Assembly (NCBI RefSeq): GCF_019393635.1
Contig: NC_057863.1
Location: forward strand, 1,938,501 to 2,002,500
Origin: Dromiciops gliroides
Taxonomy: Eukaryota > Chordata > Mammalia > Microbiotheria > Microbiotheriidae
Length of the DNA stretch: 64,000 nucleotides
Direction of reading: 5' to 3'
This document shows, one piece after another, positions 32,230 through 44,470 of this stretch (within the stretch, counting starts at the first letter, position 1; every line of letters starts with the position of its first letter). Below the pieces are notes generated by a model. It had not been told where the DNA came from and made no database searches. It saw nothing but the letters and a program-made list of their open reading frames with translations. The translations under genes were made by a program, and so were the position numbers.

Positions 32230-32571
32230 TAAGTCCCAAGTGAAACTCAAGGGGTGGGGGAGAAGTCAGAAGTCTAGTAACATTTGAGGAGGGAGCACTA
32301 ACCATTGAGGGGGGGCATTTTGTAAGGTCAGGGAAGGCTTTCCAGGGAGGTGGCACCTGAGATTAGACCAAAGGAAGTTCAGGATTCAGAAGGATGGCAA
32401 TGAGGAGCAAGGGCACTCCAAATGTGGAATGCCAAGTTCAAGGAAGAGCTAATAGTCTAGCTCACTGGACCACTGAGTGTGTGTGTGTGTGGGGGGGGGG
32501 AGGAAGATTAGGAGGGAGGGAAAAGGAAGAGTGGAGTCTGACTGGGCAGATGGTGAGCCCTTGACAGCTAT
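32230..32571. other. Intergenic DNA after the provirus
   Basis: Contains a short GT run and poly-G near 32,478-32,500; otherwise nothing recognised. Confidence 0.5.
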
Positions 32572-32585
32572 AAATCTCTACTGAG

Positions 32586-32732
32586 GGGGGCAGCTAGGGG
32601 GTGCAGTGGATAAAGCACCGGCCCTGGAGTCAGGAGGACCTGAGTTCAAATCCAGCTCAGATACTTGACACTATGTGTGTGACCCTGGGCAAGTCACTTA
32701 ACCCTCATTGCCCTGCCCACCCCCCCAAAAAA
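32586..32732 (+). mobile_element. Young marsupial MIR-core SINE
   Basis: Full SINE with a C/A-rich tail; duplications AAATCTCTACTGAG (32,572-32,585) and AAATCTCTTCTGAG (32,733-32,746) match at 13 of 14 bases. Confidence 0.93.
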
Positions 32733-32746
32733 AAATCTCTTCTGAG

Positions 32747-35700
32747 AGATCGGTGTGATAGGGAGCCAGACTTGGGAAGACAGAGACAAAGCAGTGAACA
32801 GAGCAGCCACCTGAGTGGGAACAAACACTGACTGTTCAGGGTAACCCCAGGGCAGTACTGGAAGTCACATGGGCAGTACAGTTCTCTGTGGAGGGTGGCT
32901 CTTGGCCCACTGGAAGGGCTGGGGTATCTCTTAACTCTCAACTCTGTAATGACTCCCTAATTCTTTCCTTAACTGGGGGTCCCGTTCAAGACAGGAAGGC
33001 TGAGGCAAGTCATGAGAGGAGGACTTCCTGACTGTCTACAGGCTGGAAAAGTAGGAAAGAGCTAGGTAATAAAAACCAAACCCAGCTCTTTGTAGTTGAT
33101 CTTAGAGGCGATAGGGAGTCACTGGAGTTCACTGAGTAGGGAGTGGGGTGACACGGTCACATTGTTGGCTGAGTGGAGAGAGACTGGGACAGGCAGACCC
33201 CCCAGCAGCTACTGCAACAGTCCAAGTGTGAGGGCAGTGTCAGAGGAGACAATGTATATGAGAGATGAAATCGACAAGAGGTGAAGTCAATGATGCTCAA
33301 AAGTGAAACCGACAAGCCTTGCTGCCATATTGGATCTGGGGATGAGAGAAAGTGGGGAGGTTGGTGTTGCCTTCTACAGTAATGTGGGGGAAAGAGAAGG
33401 AATTCTGTTTGGAAAATGTTGAGCTTAAGATGCCTAAGGGGTGTAAAGGTTGAGACATTGGAAAGGCAGTTGGAGATCAGCAGGAGAGGGAGATTTGCAA
33501 GTCATCTGCAGCCAGCTCCCTGGCCCTGCCCAGAAGCAGCCAAGCCCAGTGATGAGCCAGCCCAGTAGCCAAGTGATCTGCTTGGCCTCGTCCAGAAGTG
33601 GGCTAGCATGCCCAGCTAAGTGCCCATGCTCTATGAAGAGTGAGCTCAACTGAGTGGAGCATTGGAGCAGAGATGCCCAGCCTTCAGGAAGCCTGACTAG
33701 GTGAGGAGCATCTGTCACTGATACCACACCCCACAGCAAACCTCATGAGGACCTTTAGAGAAAGGAAGGACATCAGGGCGCTGCAGTTCTGTAGTTGTGA
33801 GTGGCCTGGCCGTGTGTGCCTCCCTAGCACTGTGTTTGATGTCTGTGCTCATTCTTCCCCTTGTGAACTCTGGGTGTATTTGTGGTGAGTTTGGGGAAGA
33901 ATTGCTTGTAACCACTCTTCTTTATCCTTAGAGTAAATGTCTTTGCTAAAGTACTGAGTCTCCTAGCTGATTATTAAGGGAACATATGCTTATGGGGGCT
34001 CATGAGATAGAACGAGCAAGCCAGCCGCCCTGAAACCCCTGGCAGAAGTAGCAGCTGCCCCTCTGGGGACCCACCTGCAAATGTCTGTGAGAGTTGGAGC
34101 ATGAGCTGGGAGGAGGGTGTGATCTTTCCCGATTCCTCAGCTAGTGGGACCTTCTCCCCAACCACCTCCACTGATTGTTTAGACACTCATGTGGCTTGCA
34201 TGGACTCAGGGCCCAGCCCAGGGGGCTGTCATGTTTCTTTTGTGTAAAGGAAATAATTATCTGTCCTATTCATGGTCTGCCTTCCTCTGTGGGTGAACTC
34301 TCTCTACTCACTCTTGGGGAGCCCTTGGACCAAGTCTTTGGGGGACTTTCCCACAGGGTGGGTTGTAGCAAGCCAAAGGGCCCTCTCTTTGGCAGCCAGT
34401 ATTTGAACTTGGTCCCCAGGAGCCCAGAGCCAGGCCCCTGCAGCCCAGTCAGGGCAACACTGGTCTGTTAGGCCTCAGTGGGCACCTGCATTGTGTCCCT
34501 GATGGAAAGGAAGCCCTTGGAGGGCCAGGGCTGTCCCAGGGCGAGCATGGTGTTCTTGGCTCGCCCCATACTCTCTGCCCCTTGCAGAGGCCTCCAGGAG
34601 CTTGGGCCCAGCCACGGGCAGGCGCCCTGTTCTTGACCCCCATGAGGCCCGGCTTCTTTGCTGAGGACATCCCCCAGGAGATATGGGAAGACGCTTCGGA
34701 GGTCACCGAGGCTAGCAGGAGCCTTTTTCAGAGGAGGAAACTGAGGCCCAGACATGTCAGGGCCTTGTCTCAATCTCCCAGGGAGGGTGTGGCAGAGAAC
34801 TCTCAGCAGGTATCCTGGTTCCAGGCCCTTGGCTCTCTTCTGGGCCCCTAAGGGGAGAGGGGCTCTTTCCCCTGTGCTTCCCTGTTGGGCAGAGAAACAA
34901 CCAGGCAGGGAGACCCTTTCAGATGCCCCCTAAACTGCGGTCTAATCACTGTGGCCCCCCTCTGTTCTTCTCAACATAGACCCAAGCTGAAACAATGTTT
35001 TTCGCCACAGACACACGGGGCCCCCTTGCTCTGCACAGTGAGCTGTGGGTCCTCAGGGCAGCAGGAAGGCCCAGCAGATCACCCCAGGGCTCTGCTCAGT
35101 GTCCCCACACACTCAGGGCGCAGCCGTGGCCCACACTGTCATGCGTGACAAGCATTGACCTTTCCAGCCTGCCTTGGAGAGGCAGGGCCTGAGCCCAGGA
35201 GATAAGCAGCAGCAGCTTCCTCCTCTGGGCTTCAGGGTCTCCTGTGGAGTTGTTGGCCAGGGTGTGACCAGCAGCCTCGAAGGGTCTGGGCTGCCCTGAC
35301 TTTAACTGTTTACCCGTCTCCATGGAGATCAAAGGAGAAAACTAGGGAAATGGAGGCGGACTTACCAGCCCATGCTTTGTATTCAGGGCTCCCTGCTTGG
35401 GACCAGCAGGTTGCTAGCGGGAAGCTGGGAGGCCTGTGTGTGTCCTCTGGCAAGGAGCCCATGGTCGGGGGTGGGGAAGCACAAGACCTGGGCTCCAGTC
35501 CCATCTCTGACCCTGACTTATGGAGACCTCCCCTCCTGGCCCTTCCCCTATCAGTAAAATGTCATGTGGACTTCGACAAGGCTCAGAGGCCAAAGCCATG
35601 GTTGGGATCTGTTCCCTGGACTGAGGGACTGAGCCAGTCACTGGAAGTGGGGGGCAGTAACAGGAACAGAAGACCAGTGGCTGGCAGGCAAGGGCAATAA

Positions 35701-36144
35701 AAGGCTGCCCCTTCAGGGCCTTGTTCAGAGGAGGGGGGAATCTGAGGTAGTCTGGCCAGAGGCTGCTCCCAACGACATGGTACTTGATTGGGGTTGAGGG
35801 AAGGCCCAGGGGCTCCTTCTAAAGGGAGGACCACTGGGGTCCATTTTGCAGGTTGGATTGGTTTCCCACCCTGGGGACTACAAGCGGGAAGGAGGTTGGG
35901 CATCCCTAGCTTAGAAGAGTCTGAGTAGAAAGTATGACAGAGAGAGGAATGGGGAAAGGGAGCAAGAGGAATGTGCAACTATTAGGCACTTCCTGTGTGC
36001 CAAACAGTGTGCTAATTGCTTTACAAATAGTATCTCATTGGGAGACAGAAAACTGCCTCCTGATGGCCCCTTGTTGTTGTTGTCAATGGAGGCTCCCAAG
36101 TAGAGCAAGAGGGTGCCTTCTTCTCTTTTTGGTGACGTGTCTTC
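32747..36144. other. Intergenic DNA with old repeats
   Basis: A decayed dispersed repeat is suggested at about 33,070-33,250 (GATAGGGAGTCACTGGAG type), and an old repeat piece near 35,970-36,050 (CACTTCCTGTGTGCCAAACA). The rest looks single-copy, with no exon or RNA gene that I can support. Confidence 0.4.
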
Positions 36145-36164
36145 TTTCCTTTCTTTCTTCCTTC

Positions 36165-36257
<93 letters not shown>

Positions 36258-36290
36258 TTCCTTCCTTCCTTCCTTCCTTTCTTTCTTTTT

Positions 36291-36388
<98 letters not shown>

Positions 36389-36417
36389 TTCCTTCCTTCC
36401 TTCCTTCCTTTCTTTTT

Positions 36418-36483
<66 letters not shown>

Positions 36484-36504
36484 TTCCTTCCTTCCTTCCT
36501 TTCT

Positions 36505-36592
<88 letters not shown>

Positions 36593-36597
36593 TTTGT
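36145..36597 (+). repeat. (TTTC)n array with TTCC blocks
   Basis: A 450-bp tetranucleotide array directly left of a reverse SINE, again at the SINE tail position. TTCC blocks recur near 36,254, 36,385 and 36,480, giving a loose higher-order pattern. Long open frames here are artefacts. Confidence 0.97.
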
Positions 36598-36737
36598 TTT
36601 TTTGTGAGGCAATGGGGGTTAAGTGACTTGCCCAGGGTCACACAGCTAATAAGTGTTAAGTGTCTGAGGCCGGATTTGAACTCAGGTCCTCCTGACTCCC
36701 GGGCCAGCGCTCTATCCATTACGCCACCTAGCTACCC
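36598..36737 (-). mobile_element. SINE adjoining the TTTC array
   Basis: Reverse SINE with GTGAGGCAATGGGGGTTAAG at its left and CACCTAGCTACCCC at its right. Its target-site duplication is masked by T-rich sequence. Confidence 0.9.
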
Positions 36738-36988
36738 CTATTTCTTTTTTTTTTCCTTTGGGCATCACCTTCACTTCCCAATATATCTTTCTTGCCTCCC
36801 TATACCTTCTGTGCCAAAGGAATGACAAAGGGGGAAAACGAAGTACATCAAAACAGCAGCACACTGACCATGAACGCAGGGTTCAGTGCCCATAGCCCCC
36901 CACCTCTACAAAGAAGAGAGGAAAGGGCCTTTTCTCCTCTTTCCTTTGTGGGGGGCGGAGTTCTCCTGGCTCTCCTGGCTTTCCTCTT
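36738..36988. other. DNA left of solo LTR copy 2
   Basis: No family recognised; this is the left flank of the LTR insertion. Confidence 0.4.
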
Positions 36989-37456
36989 TGTGAGGGAAAA
37001 ATCCATCCTCTTCTCAATAATTCTCAGGAACTCAGCGGTGAGGTGACAAAGGCTTTATTTTCTTCTCATGAGAAGGAGGCACCCTAGTGTGCAGCTAGTG
37101 GGTGCCCAGAAAGGGGGCTCGCAGGCCCTGTTTTATACCCTAGTCCCTAACGCGAATGGACCCTCCCCTTTTTCATCACTGGTGGGGGTTACCATCTACG
37201 TGCAAAAACTAGCTAATCGGAAAGCAGTATTCCCACCCCTCTTCCTTGTATGGGCATGACTCAGGAGTGGACCTTATACTTCCTAATATGGACAGAACTC
37301 TGGAGAGGACCCAATTGAGACCAGGCTCCTTGAACCATGTGACCTTGCTAACCTGAGGGGGAGGAGGGGATCTGAGACCTTTGTCCTACAAACAGGTCAG
37401 GGGAGTATGACTGACTTATATCCTCATTGAGAGGAGACAACTACCCATTTCTCACA
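36989..37456 (-). mobile_element. Solo LTR, copy 2
   Basis: A 468-bp unit from TGTGAGGG to TTCTCACA, related to 19,929-20,407. Minus-strand TATA (plus-strand TTTTATACCC at 37,131-37,140) and AATAAA (plus-strand TTTATT at 37,054-37,059) are in promoter-then-signal order on the minus strand. The flanking 5-mers CTCTT and CTCTC differ by one base. No internal viral sequence is found on either side, so it is a solo LTR. Confidence 0.82.
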
Positions 37457-37800
37457 CTCTCAATTGGCCCATGTGCAGTCTGCCTAGGCTTCTCTGAGTT
37501 CTTCCTAGGACACCTTTCTCCTGGCTCAGCAATCTTTTCTTATAGTCTGCAAACCACAATGAGAGCAGCTGTTCTCCAGAACAGCTCCCCTTCTTCTCAC
37601 CTCAAAGCCTTCGGTTCTTCATGCATTCTCTTCCTTCGAGACCCATTTCTGACATTGCTCATCCTCCCCCCCATGGCTGTTATGCCACTCCCTCCTATCT
37701 TCTGCTGGTCCTTGTTGCTTCTATTCTTGCATACTCACTGTCCGCTGGGACTTTCCCCACTGGACTGAACCATTGCTCACGTCCCATCAGGGGCAGCCTT
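37457..37800. other. DNA right of solo LTR copy 2
   Basis: Nothing recognised except a weakly L2-like pyrimidine-rich feel. Confidence 0.35.
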
Positions 37801-37816
37801 GAAAAGCTAGGCCAAG

Positions 37817-38364
37817 TGAGAGACTTGACTCTTCTCAGCAGCTCAATGATCCAAGACAACTCCAAAGAACTCATGGTGGGAAACGTTCTTCACATCCAGA
37901 AAAAAGGAGCCCAGGATCTGGATGGGGATTGAACCAGACTGCTGCTACTTTCTTCTTTTTTTGAGGTTTTCCCCTTTTGTTCTGATCCTTCTTTCACAAC
38001 ACAACTAATGCAGAAATATGTTTGATGTGATGGCACATATAGAACCGATGTCAGATTGTTTTCCCTCTTGGGGAGGTGAGGGAGAGGAAGGAGGAAGAAA
38101 AATGTGGAACTCGAAATCTTATAAAAACAAATGTTGAGGGCAGCTAGGTGGCATTGTGGATAGAGCACCGGCCCTGGATTCAGGAGGACCTGAGTTCAAA
38201 TCCGGCCTCAGACACTTGACTAGCTGTGTGACCCTGGGCAAGTCACTTAACCCCTATTGCCCTGCAAAACAAAAACAAAACCAAAAAACTCCCAAATCTT
38301 GAAAACTATTTCTACATGTAACTAAAACATAATAAAATACTTTTATGATAAAAAAGGAAAAAAA
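37817..38364 (+). mobile_element. 5'-truncated L1 3' UTR
   Basis: L1 3' UTR text ending in an A-rich tail, flanked by GAAAAGCTAGGCCAAG (37,801-37,816) and GAAAAGCCAGGCCAAG (38,365-38,380), 15 of 16 matching. It contains a later SINE at 38,138. Confidence 0.92.
38138..38292 (+). mobile_element. Young SINE nested in L1 3' UTR
   Basis: SINE with an (AAAAC)n tail and a 10-bp duplication CAAATGTTGA / CAAATCTTGA at 38,128-38,137 and 38,293-38,302. Confidence 0.9.
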
Positions 38365-38380
38365 GAAAAGCCAGGCCAAG

Positions 38381-38887
38381 GCACAGTGGGCATGTCCTCT
38401 CTTAGTTGGGCATCAGACTTCTATCCTCCACAAGGCATCATATTATTTCTGTTGGGCAGCACCACATTCTTGGGGTCATAGACCTTTCTGCTACCATTTT
38501 TGGGGCTTAAACTCTTCGGAGCCTTCTGTTGCCATCAAATAAGATGTAATGACTAGAAGTCATCGGAAAGCCCCTCAGAAGAGAACCAGGAGGAGCGGTG
38601 TTGTGAGAATCCTGGCTAGAAACAAGGTCCAAGGAGAGAGGAGTGACTTCAGAAAGGTCAGGCAGGACAAGGTCTCACAAAAGGCCAATGGCTTTAGCAA
38701 GAGTGAGTGGGAGGTGAGACAAGGAATTTAGATAGCTTTCTATAGACAGTGTAGAGAAGAGAGGCTTAGGAAGATCATTTGAAAAGTAAACTGAAGTTTT
38801 TCTAGAATGGGGGAGACCCAAATATGTTTGTTTGTAGGCTTCAGGGAAAGAGACAGGAACCAGTAGATAAGGAAAGGCTGGAAGCTA
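38381..38887. other. Intergenic DNA, nothing recognised
   Basis: No repeat or exon signal stands out. Confidence 0.4.
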
Positions 38888-39658
<771 letters not shown>

Positions 39659-39967
39659 AAAAGGTTAAATTCTTGGAGAAAATGGGAGGGGATGAAATCA
39701 GAGGTCAGTGCAGTTGGCTAGGTGCTGACAAGGAAAAGTCTCATCCCCTGAGACTAACATGAGGGAGGGGATGTTGAGGGATTTGAAGTTTGGAAGGGAG
39801 GAGAGGAAACTTGGCATTTTTTTCCGGTGAAATAGGAGGTCTCTGTGGAGAAGCAATGGGGAGGAGGCAGTGTAGGTCAGTGGGGTCAAACTCAAATCAC
39901 AAGTTAATATTACCCATGTTGTATTATAGTTTTATTTATTTTGTTAAACATTTCCCAATTACTTTTT

Positions 39968-40111
39968 TTTTTTTTTGCGGGGGCAATGAGGGTTAAGTGA
40001 CTTGCCCAGGGTCACACAGCTAGTAAGTGTCAAGTGTCTGAGGCCGGATTTGAACTCAGGTCCCCCTGAGTCCAGGGCCGGTGCTTTATCCACTGTGCCA
40101 CCTAGCTGCCC
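39968..40111 (-). mobile_element. Young marsupial MIR-core SINE
   Basis: Reverse SINE with a 13-bp target-site duplication CCAATTACTTTTT at 39,955-39,967 and 40,112-40,124. Confidence 0.94.
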
Positions 40112-40217
40112 CCAATTACTTTTTGATCTGGTTCAGCAGCACTGGAGTGTTGCAGGCTTCAGGGCTTGCCCATGAATTTGATACCTCTGATATCAATGGT
40201 TTGAGAAGAGAAAGTTT

Positions 40218-41068
40218 ATCTGAGGCATCACCTCACACCTCTCACAGTGGCAAATATAACAAAAATGGAAAATGTTGGATGTTGGAGGGGATTGGGAAAG
40301 CTGGGATGCTAATCCATTGTTGGTAGAGTTGTGAACTGATCCAACCATTCTGGAGAGCAATTTGGAACTCTGCCCAAAGGGCTATAGAACTGTGCATACC
40401 CTTTGATCCAGCAATACCACTGCTAGGTTTATATCCCAAAGACATCCCCCAAAAGAGAAGAAGACCTATTTGTACATAAATATTTCTAGCAGATCTTTTT
40501 GTGGTGGCTAAGAATTGGAAACCAAGGGAATGCCCATCATTGGGGAATGGCTAAACAAGCTGTGGTATATGATGATGATGGAATATTATTGTGCTCTAAG
40601 AAATGACGAACAAGATGACTTCAGAAAGACCTGGAAAGGCTTGTATGAACTGATGTAGAGTGAAGTGAGCAGAACCAGGAGAACATTGTGCACAGAGACA
40701 GCCATATTGTTGGCTGAAGAACTGTAAATAACTTAACTATTCTCAGCAACACAACGACCCAAGATAATCACAAAGGACTATTGGCAAAACATATGATCCA
40801 CCTCCAAAGAAAGAACTGATATTGATGGAGCACAGACTGAATGAAGCAGGTGAGTTCCACTTTCTTTCATTCTTTTTCTTTTATTCAAGTTTTCTTTGTA
40901 CAAAATGACTAACATGGTCATGTTTTACATAATTGCACATGTATAACCTATATCTGGTTGCTTACCACCTCAGGGAGGGGAGAGTGGAGGGAAGGAAGGA
41001 GGGATAAAATTTGGAACTCAAAACTATAAATAAAAATGTTGATTATTTAAACATATTTTTTTTAAAGG
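40218..41068 (+). mobile_element. 5'-truncated L1 (ORF2 C-terminus and 3' UTR)
   Basis: Starts in the last part of ORF2 (ASPHTSHSGKYNKNGKCWML) and runs through the 3' UTR to an A/T-rich tail. A perfect 13-bp target-site duplication GAAGAGAAAGTTT lies at 40,205-40,217 and 41,069-41,081. Confidence 0.95.
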
Positions 41069-41081
41069 GAAGAGAAAGTTT

Positions 41082-43176
41082 GGAATAATTCCAGTGGGGA
41101 GTATAATAAAGAGGTGATCAGAGAAAAGTAAAAGAATTGGCATGAAGAAATGAAGGATGACAAGGTCAGGCTTACAGCTCTTTTATCCCATAGCCTCAAC
41201 TTCAATTTACCACACCTAGTGGAGTACCAGCAACGAAAGCCAACCAGAGCTCTGCCAGGCTAAGTGAACTTGAAATCCTTTGACTTCCTCTGTCTGGGGT
41301 TGATTCGAAATCCGTGGTCCCAGATTGACTTAGAATATTCCTTGTCATTTACATTGTCTATATTTGCTGGTAGCAGTCACAAGAATAAAATTCCCTTGGC
41401 TTTTCCCAAGTATTCTGTTTATTGCTGATGTCTCCCTACCCATAAATCTCCCCAATTTTAAAATGAAAACCCCTTCCTTGACCCTGTCACTACCTTGGGC
41501 CACCCACCCACCCTCCTTCCCTCCGTCTCCCACCCTCCCTCTCTCTCTTTCCCTTCCTCCCTCCACCCCACTTCTCTCTCTGCTGACTCCCAGCCCTACC
41601 AGATGGTAGAAGGACACTTCTCTCTCCAAGGTCCTTATGCCCCAAGCCCAGAGACACTTTCTTCGTCCTCCCCTTCCTGGCCCTCTGAAGTTTGAATCCC
41701 GTTAGTAGCTCTCCTTGCTGGCCTCTCTCCTCCCTTGGCTCTGGATGCCCTCCTCTTTCTTGCTGAGCAGGGGCAGAAAGGTTTGATCCATTAGCACAGA
41801 AAAGGTTCTCTGTGAGTTCCAAGTTCCACCAGTGAAGAAGTCTTTGACTTATCTCCATGCGGCATCTTCCCTGGATTGGCACACAGTAGGTACTCTCATT
41901 GGATGGATGAATCCAGAAGAACTTACTATTTCCTCCTCCCCCCTTCCCCCAGCTCACTCCTCTTTTAAACTTCTACCAATTAGAATATAGGTTCCTGGCC
42001 AGGAGGGATTGCTTGTTTCATTGTCTTTGTATGGGGAGCCTAGCACAGTGCCTGGCACATAGTAGGTATTTAAGAAATATTTGTTGATTGATTGATCAAA
42101 AAGGAGGATGGATGTGAAAAGGTCCTGGAAAGTCTCACGAGCCCATTTAAAGGGAAAGTGTGGGAAGATGGAGGGTCTCCTCTTCCTCATTTCTGATCAG
42201 AGGACAATGGATGAGACAGAGTCTGGATACCCAGACTGTGTGTACAGCCCACATCACCAACCACAGGGCACTGTGCCCTTGGGGTTAGACTTCCTGCTCT
42301 CCATCTGGGTTTGTGTCCTGGACTGAGGACTCCTTCTTCGATGACATAAAACCCCATCCCTCAGCACAGGGGCCAGCAGAAGTTTGGGTTCGTTTTGGTG
42401 TGATGTGCCCAAAAGAAAGGAGGTAGACATGGGCAAGCCGGATGCCCAGATAGAAAGAGATCCCCTGACTCTGTGGGTTGTCAGTCCCTGCCTATGGACC
42501 AGGGGGAACCACGGTGTCCTGGGTGACCAACCAGGCTTGGGGTGGGCGGGCACAGAGGCAGGAAAAGCTCTTGGTCCCTGTTACTCGCTTCTGTTCACTG
42601 TTTGTTGGTAACTGCTCAACAAGGGGTGTGGCCTGTGGCTGCCACACAGATGTTGCTTTAGCCAGGGCTGGGAGGCAAAACAGATAGACCCACATTCCTG
42701 GATCCCCAGGCAGGGCTCCAGTCATCCATGTGATCCCCTAGAGGGACCCCTGAAAAAGCCCGCTCCCGCCAGGCTCTGCGTAGTGGGAACAACTCGGGAC
42801 AGAGGGTGAGGAGACCTGAGTCCCACCCTCAGCTTTGAGACCATCTTGCTGCGGGTCCTGATACCGTCACTCAGTCTCACTTTGTCCAGTGTCAAATGAG
42901 GGCCCACACTGAGTCCAAACGAGCAGCTCTCAAAAAGTCCCTTCTGGTTCTTCTCTTTCTTTGCCCGGAATGACTCCCGTCAGCCACCACCCACACATGC
43001 CTTTCCCTAGCCCCCTTTTAGGGCCCTGATATCATCTTCCATTTTCTCCCCCTTTCCTGAGTCTCTAGCAAGAAGGTGGCTTTTTTCCTTGCCAAGCCAC
43101 CCCCACCCCCATAAGTACCCATCATCCCATTCCTTCCCCTCTTCTCCAGGAGACTGAAACTTCTGGAACCCCCTCC
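41082..43176. other. Intergenic DNA with one L2 3' end
   Basis: An L2-like 3' end lies at about 41,980-42,096 (GCACAGTGCCTGGCACATAG, then a TGATTGATTGAT tail). Nothing else is recognised. Confidence 0.45.
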
Positions 43177-43190
43177 CTCTGTCACATTTT

Positions 43191-43337
43191 TTTGGGGGGC
43201 TGGGCAACGAAGTTTAAGTGACTTGCCCAGGGTCACACAGCTAGTTAAGTGTCAAGTGTCTGAGGCTGGATTTGAACTCAGGTCCTCCTGAATCCGGGGC
43301 TGGTGCTTTATCCATTGCGTCACCTACCTGCCCCCTG
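43191..43337 (-). mobile_element. Young marsupial MIR-core SINE
   Basis: Reverse SINE with a 14-bp perfect target-site duplication CTCTGTCACATTTT at 43,177-43,190 and 43,338-43,351. Confidence 0.94.
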
Positions 43338-43845
43338 CTCTGTCACATTTTCAACCTGTCCCTGTCAACCACTTCCTCTCCTACTGTCTTCAAACGTGCC
43401 CAGGTCTGCCCCATGCCCCTAACCCAGTGGATGCTACAGCAGCTAAGGGCCTCTGTCTCTCTTCCCTTTATCAGCCAAACTCTTTGAAAGAACATCTCCA
43501 CTGGCTGTCTTCTTCCTCGACCCCTTGTTTGACTTCCAGACTCCTCACCCTTTCCCAAGTTCCCAGTGATTGGCTAATGGCCAGAGCTGAGGGTCTTTTC
43601 TCAGTCCTGCCCTTCCAGACTTTCCTGCTGCATGTGATGCCGCTGATGCCCTTCTCCTGGACATGCTGGAAGTGTCTGGGGTCTTTGTGATGCTGCCCTC
43701 TCCTGCTTCACCGTCTGTCTCTGACTGTTCTTTGCTAGTCAATCATCCGTCTCATGCCCTCCTAGTCATGGGTGTTCTCTGAGGTTCTGTCCTTGGCCCC
43801 TCCTCCTCCTCTCCCTCCCCACAACCCTCCCTTAACCCTCTCCCG

Positions 43846-43847
<2 letters not shown>

Positions 43848-43890
<43 letters not shown>
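43848..43890 (+). repeat. (CA)n microsatellite
   Basis: About 21 CA units inside the L2 relic. Confidence 0.97.
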
Positions 43891-43894
<4 letters not shown>

Positions 43895-43925
43895 TCAGTT
43901 CCTATGTGTTTCATCCTTATTTCTA

Positions 43926-44086
43926 GTCTTTGTTTTTTTGTTTGTTTTTTGCAGGGCAATGAGGGTTAAGTGACTTGCCTAAGGTCACACAGCTAGCAAG
44001 TGTCAAGTGTCTGAGGTCAGATTTGAACTCAGGTCCTCCCAAAACCAGGGCCCGTGCTTTATCCACCGTGCCACCTAGCTGTCCCC
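43926..44086 (-). mobile_element. Young SINE nested in L2
   Basis: Reverse SINE with a perfect 15-bp target-site duplication TCATCCTTATTTCTA at 43,911-43,925 and 44,087-44,101. Confidence 0.95.
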
Positions 44087-44470
44087 TCATCCTTATTTCT
44101 ATACTGATGACTCCCAGATCTGGCTATCCAGCCTCAGTCTCTTGGGTCCTATTTCTCCAGTTGTACATTGGATGTTTCAAACTGGATCTCACAGAGATGC
44201 CTGGAACTCCTTTTGTCCCAAACTGAACTCATCCCCCCACTCTGCCCCCCAATCATTCCACAACTGCATTCTTGTCAAGGGCACCAGTCTCCTTCCACCC
44301 TCCCAGGATCGTCATCTTTGTGTTACTCTTGAGTCTTCACCCAGCCTTCCTCCCTTGGCCAATCAATGCCTCTATTCTTGCCAGCCCGTCTCCCTATGCA
44401 CACAGCTTCCTCCACGATTCAGGCCAATGTCACTATCATGGATAACCTTGGAGAGTGAGGTAGAGTTGCG

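Larger units (their letters stand above)
43352..44470 (+). repeat. Old L2-type LINE relic split by a SINE
   Basis: Phrases such as CTGATGACTCCCAGATCTGG and TCCCAAACTGAACTCATCCC are characteristic of the L2 3' region. The copy is split by the SINE at 43,926-44,086; a (CA)n tract lies at 43,848-43,890. Edges are approximate. Confidence 0.6.

Noticed and set aside
35911..36719. Open frames of FLSF/KERK repeats on both strands
   Set aside because: Same artefact in the TTTC array; ends lie in a SINE.
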